Origin: an uncultured Prevotellaceae bacterium
Lineage (GTDB): Bacteria > Bacteroidota > Bacteroidia > Bacteroidales > Bacteroidaceae
Length of the DNA: 36,068 nt
Assembly: GCA_946411565.1 (NCBI GenBank)
Contig: CAMKEM010000029.1
Location: forward strand, 1-36,068
Reading direction: 5' to 3'
The notes below the pieces were generated by a model. That model was not told the DNA's origin, made no database searches, and was given only the letters and a program-made list of their open reading frames with translations. Below, piece after piece: positions 33,547 through 36,068 of this stretch. Each line of letters starts with the position of its first letter. The first letter of the stretch is position 1. Made by a program: the position numbers and the translations under genes.

Positions 33547-33632
33547 TGCCGCGAGCGGGACTCGAACCCGCACGACCGTTTCGGGTCAAGGGATTTTAAG
33601 TCCCTCGTGTCTACCAATTCCACCATTGCGGC
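33547..33632 (-). tRNA. tRNA-Leu (anticodon UAA)
   Basis: An 86-nt class II tRNA. The anticodon loop is CTTAAAA with stem AGGGA/TCCCT, hence anticodon UAA. The D-arm contains TGGAATTGGTAGACAC, the variable arm is long (TTGACCCGAAACGGTCGT), and the T-arm is GCGGGTTCGAGTCCCGC. The acceptor stem pairs GCCGCAA with TCGCGGC, with one A-C mismatch at pair 6-67. CCA is not encoded. Confidence 0.98.
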
Positions 33633-33703
33633 ATACCAGACAATCCTAAAAACAATAATGCGAATTACCTCAAAAGGCAGACGCACATTTTTTATTGCGG
33701 ATG

Positions 33704-33711
33704 CAAAGGTA
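33704..33711 (-). promoter_or_regulatory. Promoter -7 element for tRNA-Leu
   Basis: Minus strand TACCTTTG, 72 nt before the tRNA 5' end. A good TTTG was not found at the expected distance; only T-rich sequence is there. Confidence 0.55.
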
Positions 33712-33851
33712 CTGCTTTTATGATAAAAAAAAGAATAGTGTCCAAACAAATATCCTTTTCTTAACTTTTTTTAGGTATCTACTCCACACTCACAACAACT
33801 CAAGGAGTATTATTTAACAAGAGGTCAATAATACGCACCTCTGGTGCTTGA

Positions 33852-33942
33852 ACTGACAATAATTACCAATCTTACCAATCTTTTTCCATAAGATCACTTT
33901 TTTATTGGTTTAAGATTGCGTAGATTGGTAATTATTGTCAGT
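33852..33942. repeat. 31-nt inverted repeat made of TTACCAATC words
   Basis: Arms 33852-33882 (ACTGACAATAATTACCAATC...) and 33912-33942 pair over about 27 of 31 positions with a 29-nt centre. A small GCAGC/GCTGC hairpin follows at about 33948-33959, and AGAGGT/ACCTCT at 33820-33842 precedes it. In 33633-34055 only this, the tRNA promoter and A/T-rich sequence are seen. Confidence 0.75.
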
Positions 33943-34055
33943 TAAAAGCAGCTTGCTGCTAAAAATTTACCAATTTAATTTCCTGGCAATTTACTTTCCA
34001 AGAAGCCCAATTTTCTTTCCCGAAAAACACATTGGCGCAAACCAATTTACTTTCA

Positions 34056-34214
34056 TCAATACTCCTCCGTATCCTCATCATCGACACCCCCGTAAAAGCC
34101 TTTAGCATCCAACGGCTTTGGGGTGTCAATAAAACGGATCATACTTGTATCAACGAGCAATGAGAGATCCATCTTCTCAATCAATATTCTCGGACTTATA
34201 TATTTCTTCTTCAT
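34056..34214 (-). CDS. Small acidic-tailed protein (52 residues), unknown
   Basis: Start ATG 34214, stop TGA 34056-34058. The sequence begins MKKKYISPRILIEKMDLSLL and ends GGVDDEDTEEY: a basic start with the pattern MKKxYxxPxxxxxxM, a short hydrophobic stretch LSLLVDTSMI and an acidic tail. Short proteins with this kind of start and tail are common in Prevotella and Bacteroides genomes and have no known role (recollection, not searched); some look like leader-type peptides. It lies downstream of the 34427 gene in the same direction, with the repeat at 34246-34417 between them. No separate promoter was recognised. Confidence 0.6.
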   Translation of the reverse strand: MKKKYISPRILIEKMDLSLLVDTSMIRFIDTPKPLDAKGFYGGVDDEDTEEY

Positions 34215-34245
34215 CTTTTTCTTAAAAGGTTTTAAGTTAAGTATC

Positions 34246-34417
34246 GGCCTCTCCCCCGCCCTCCCCCGTAGGGAGGGAGCCGGAGCGCGAAAGGCTAACT
34301 ATCAAAATTCAAATGCACATTTATCACCAATCCCCCATAGCCGAATCGGCTCCCTCCTTACGGAGGGAAGTCCGATGTTGATAACATCGGAGTATGTGTA
34401 AAGCGGGGGGAGAGGCC
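34246..34417. repeat. REP-like element with terminal inverted repeats, about 172 bp
   Basis: Ends GGCCTCTCCCCCGC (34246-34259) and GCGGGGGGAGAGGCC (34403-34417) are inverted copies. Inner hairpins are CCTCCCCCGTAGGGAGG, GCTCCCTCCTTACGGAGGGA and CCGATGTTGATAACATCGG. The right end is identical over 15 bases to the element inside the 5207 gene. Confidence 0.88.
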
Positions 34418-34426
34418 ACCGCCTTT

Positions 34427-35842
34427 TTACTTCACCACGAACTTCTTTCCATTCTTCACATAAACACCTGGCTTCAAGTTATCCTCACTAACCTTTCTGC
34501 CATTCAAGTCGAAGATAGGTAATTCGTAATTAGTAATTCGTAATTCTTTTACCCCTGTTGTCTCCTCATCATCTAACACCTTGATAGTGATAGTCTTTGC
34601 ACCACTATTCGCGTTAAAATTAGAATATTCATGAGAATCCACCTTCATATACCAGCGGAAAGGTCTGAGGTCAGAGCCGTTGCTCATTACAAGCTCACCA
34701 CCACCCATAGCGTAATACTTGTTGGCAATCAACGTTTCGTATGGTATAGTGCTGTAAGTACCTGTAAAGGTGAACTTCGCGGTAGTGGTAGAGCAATTCA
34801 CACCATTCACTTCAGCAGCATGTACGGTTGTATTCTTAACGGCGAATGTCTTCTCGCCCTTGGTCTTAGCCCTGATGAGATATGGGGTGTTAGGCTTGAT
34901 AGAACCTTTCTTCATCTTTATTATCTCTATTTCTGTCTCGTCAATCTCGCCGTCATCATCATTATCCCTCTGGATAATACCGTTGATATAAGCCATCTCG
35001 AAATCATCCTTCCAGTCCTCGTATTTCAAAGAGAAAGGAAGATATATTGCCTGCCAGTTCACATTAGTGAAGTTACGGGTATAGAAAGCAGCAACACCTT
35101 CAGCATCTGACTCTCTGGTATATGCCTCATCATCCGCCAGAATTATTGCTCCCTTTACTTTTGAGCTCAAGCCTCCCAACTTTGTCTTATAATCCTCTAT
35201 GCTATTTGCAGGAACATATACAGAGACATTCTCATTGGGAGCCTTAAAAACATTTGCCTCAAAATTAGGAGAATTACTTCCCTTAAAAGTAATAGAGGTG
35301 AGAGCTGGTAAAGCATAGAAAGCCTCTTTTGCAATATCCGTCACAGAGTTGCCAATTGTGACTGAGGCGAGTTCGTAGCAATTATAGAAAGCTTGATATC
35401 CAATACTCGTTACAGAATTAGGGATTTCGATTGAAGTGAGATCATCGCAACGAGAGAAAGCTTGCTCTTCAATACTCGTTACAGAGTTAGGGATTTCGAT
35501 TGAGGGGATATGAATGCATTCTACGAAAGCACGAACTCCAATACTCTTTACAGAGTTCGGGATTTCGACTGAGGTGAGATTCCGGCAGCCAGCGAAAGCA
35601 TAATCTCCAATACGCGTCACACCTTCTTTGATTACAATCTTCTTGATATCATCACGTTGAAGATCCCAAGGAGTTTCTCCTTCGTCATAATTTGGCATAT
35701 CGCCTTCTTTTGATACAGTTAACGTACCATCAACTGACAGATACCACTCCGTACCATCAGGTTCACTTTCCCATTTATTTTCCGCATGAATTGCGGAGAA
35801 TGAGAAAAGACATAATAAAATAAGTAATAAATTCTTTTTCAT
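34427..35842 (-). CDS. BspA-type leucine-rich-repeat surface protein with C-terminal sorting-like domain
   Basis: Exported protein of 471 residues. Signal peptide MKKNLLLILLCLFSFSAIHA. LRR_5 (BspA/TpLRR) repeats span about 70-195, with five units of the form LTSxEIPNSVTSIGxxAFxxC. A middle region of unknown fold (about 235-425) precedes a C-terminal signal, PIFDLNGRKVSEDNLKPGVY, ending KNGKKFVVK, like the type IX type A C-terminal domain. Just before it, LRITNYEL is encoded by the TAATTAC word repeat (34519-34546). Such proteins are usually surface adhesins or host-interaction factors. A second gene with the same end lies directly upstream. Confidence 0.9.
   Translation of the reverse strand: MKKNLLLILLCLFSFSAIHAENKWESEPDGTEWYLSVDGTLTVSKEGDMPNYDEGETPWDLQRDDIKKIVIKEGVTRIGDYAFAGCRNLTSVEIPNSVKSIGVRAFVECIHIPSIEIPNSVTSIEEQAFSRCDDLTSIEIPNSVTSIGYQAFYNCYELASVTIGNSVTDIAKEAFYALPALTSITFKGSNSPNFEANVFKAPNENVSVYVPANSIEDYKTKLGGLSSKVKGAIILADDEAYTRESDAEGVAAFYTRNFTNVNWQAIYLPFSLKYEDWKDDFEMAYINGIIQRDNDDDGEIDETEIEIIKMKKGSIKPNTPYLIRAKTKGEKTFAVKNTTVHAAEVNGVNCSTTTAKFTFTGTYSTIPYETLIANKYYAMGGGELVMSNGSDLRPFRWYMKVDSHEYSNFNANSGAKTITIKVLDDEETTGVKELRITNYELPIFDLNGRKVSEDNLKPGVYVKNGKKFVVK
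34519..34546. repeat. Word repeat inside a coding sequence
   Basis: GTAATTCGTAATTAGTAATT and its continuation, the same word as at 3724-3787, encodes LRITNYEL (minus strand) in the linker of the 34427 protein. Confidence 0.8.
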
Positions 35843-35850
35843 ATTTTTTA

Positions 35851-35975
35851 AAAGGTTTAATTTTATAGGTTTTAAGGTTTTCAGGTCGGACTTGCTTTAG
35901 CTTGATGAGCCTTAGCGAATAAGGGTTATAGCGATGCAGACCTTGCAACCCTATAACCTTCTAACCTCATAACCC
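35851..35975. repeat. AGGTTTTAAGG / AACCTTATAACC word repeats
   Basis: Between the two BspA/CTD genes: AAAGGTTTAA, TAGGTTTTAAGGTTTTCAGG on one side and CCCTATAACCTTCTAACC with TCATAACCC on the other; GGTTATAG (about 35926) pairs with CTATAACC (35951-35958). The same words occur in the secDF leader. No clear promoter match was found here. Confidence 0.65.
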
Positions 35976-35980
35976 GTGAA

Positions 35981-36068
35981 TTACTTCACCACGAATTTCC
36001 TACCGTTCTTGACATACATTCCCGGCTTGAGGTTATTCTCATTCACCTTTCTGCCGTTAAGGTCGTAG
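35981..36068 (-). CDS. C-terminal end of a second sorting-domain surface protein, cut by window
   Basis: Only the last 28 codons are inside the window: YDLNGRKVNENNLKPGMYVK, then NGRKFVVK and stop TAA at 35981-35983. This matches the C-terminus of the 34427 protein almost residue for residue, so it is a second type IX-like surface protein, probably also BspA-like. Nothing can be said of its N-terminal part. Confidence 0.85.
   Translation of the reverse strand, partial: YDLNGRKVNENNLKPGMYVKNGRKFVVK

Noticed and set aside
33474..33749. Open frame on the minus strand giving MVELVDTRDLKSLDPKRS
   Set aside because: It reads through tRNA-Leu; this peptide is the well-known false translation of a leucine tRNA.
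34123..34401. 92-codon plus-strand frame containing LSPALPRREGAGARKANYQ
   Set aside because: It translates the REP-like element; the supported gene here is the 52-codon frame on the other strand.

Overview
The window is ordinary chromosome of a Bacteroidales bacterium, most like Prevotellaceae. The evidence is: promoters of the Bacteroidetes type (TTTG, 19-20 nt, TAnnTTTG) in front of many genes; almost no Shine-Dalgarno sequences; a SecD-SecF fusion; an ATP-type PEP carboxykinase; a TonB-family barrel receptor with a carboxypeptidase-regulatory N-terminus; DUF4369-like thioredoxin lipoproteins; and BspA-type leucine-rich-repeat proteins with a type IX-like C-terminal signal. No phage, insertion sequence with a transposase, or CRISPR array was seen.

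Layout. Bases 1-3704 (+) hold the end of metG and complete argS. Bases 3859-8340 (+) hold a compact five-gene envelope cluster: a TMEM43-like membrane protein, two related small lipoproteins, a secreted XAC2610-like protein, and a membrane-anchored CbbX/SpoVK-type AAA+ ATPase. From 8393 on, every gene is on the minus strand: a TlpA-like thioredoxin protein, an M16 zinc peptidase, then an operon 17301-13871 read as ABC ATPase, two paralogous membrane proteins, a YtrA-like GntR repressor and a DUF2059-like exported protein. The operon promoter carries a perfect 7+7 dyad. Next are a TonB-family outer-membrane protein, a HIT hydrolase, greA with a long leader holding an internal terminator, secDF, an operon 27902-25203 (barrel-like protein, rhomboid, EEP-fold membrane protein), a 31-codon membrane peptide gene with its own promoter and terminator, pckA, a coupled pair of lipoproteins (TPR/OmpA-like and a thioredoxin-fold protein without catalytic cysteines), tRNA-Leu(UAA), a 52-codon small gene, and two BspA/CTD proteins, the second cut by the window end.

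The most striking non-gene content is repeats. One class is GC-rich REP-like palindromic elements (5322-5366, 10341-10392, 20160-20308, 20840-20996, 34246-34417), plus a different multi-hairpin element at 28628-28833. The other is a set of short A/T-rich word repeats, often perfect inverted repeats of 17-30 bp, between genes. One member of each class lies in frame inside a coding sequence and has become part of the protein (residues 38-54 of the 5207 lipoprotein; the linker before the C-terminal signal of the 34427 protein). The best candidates for undescribed biology are the 3859-8340 envelope cluster, the greA leader RNA, the 28202 peptide gene, and these repeats.
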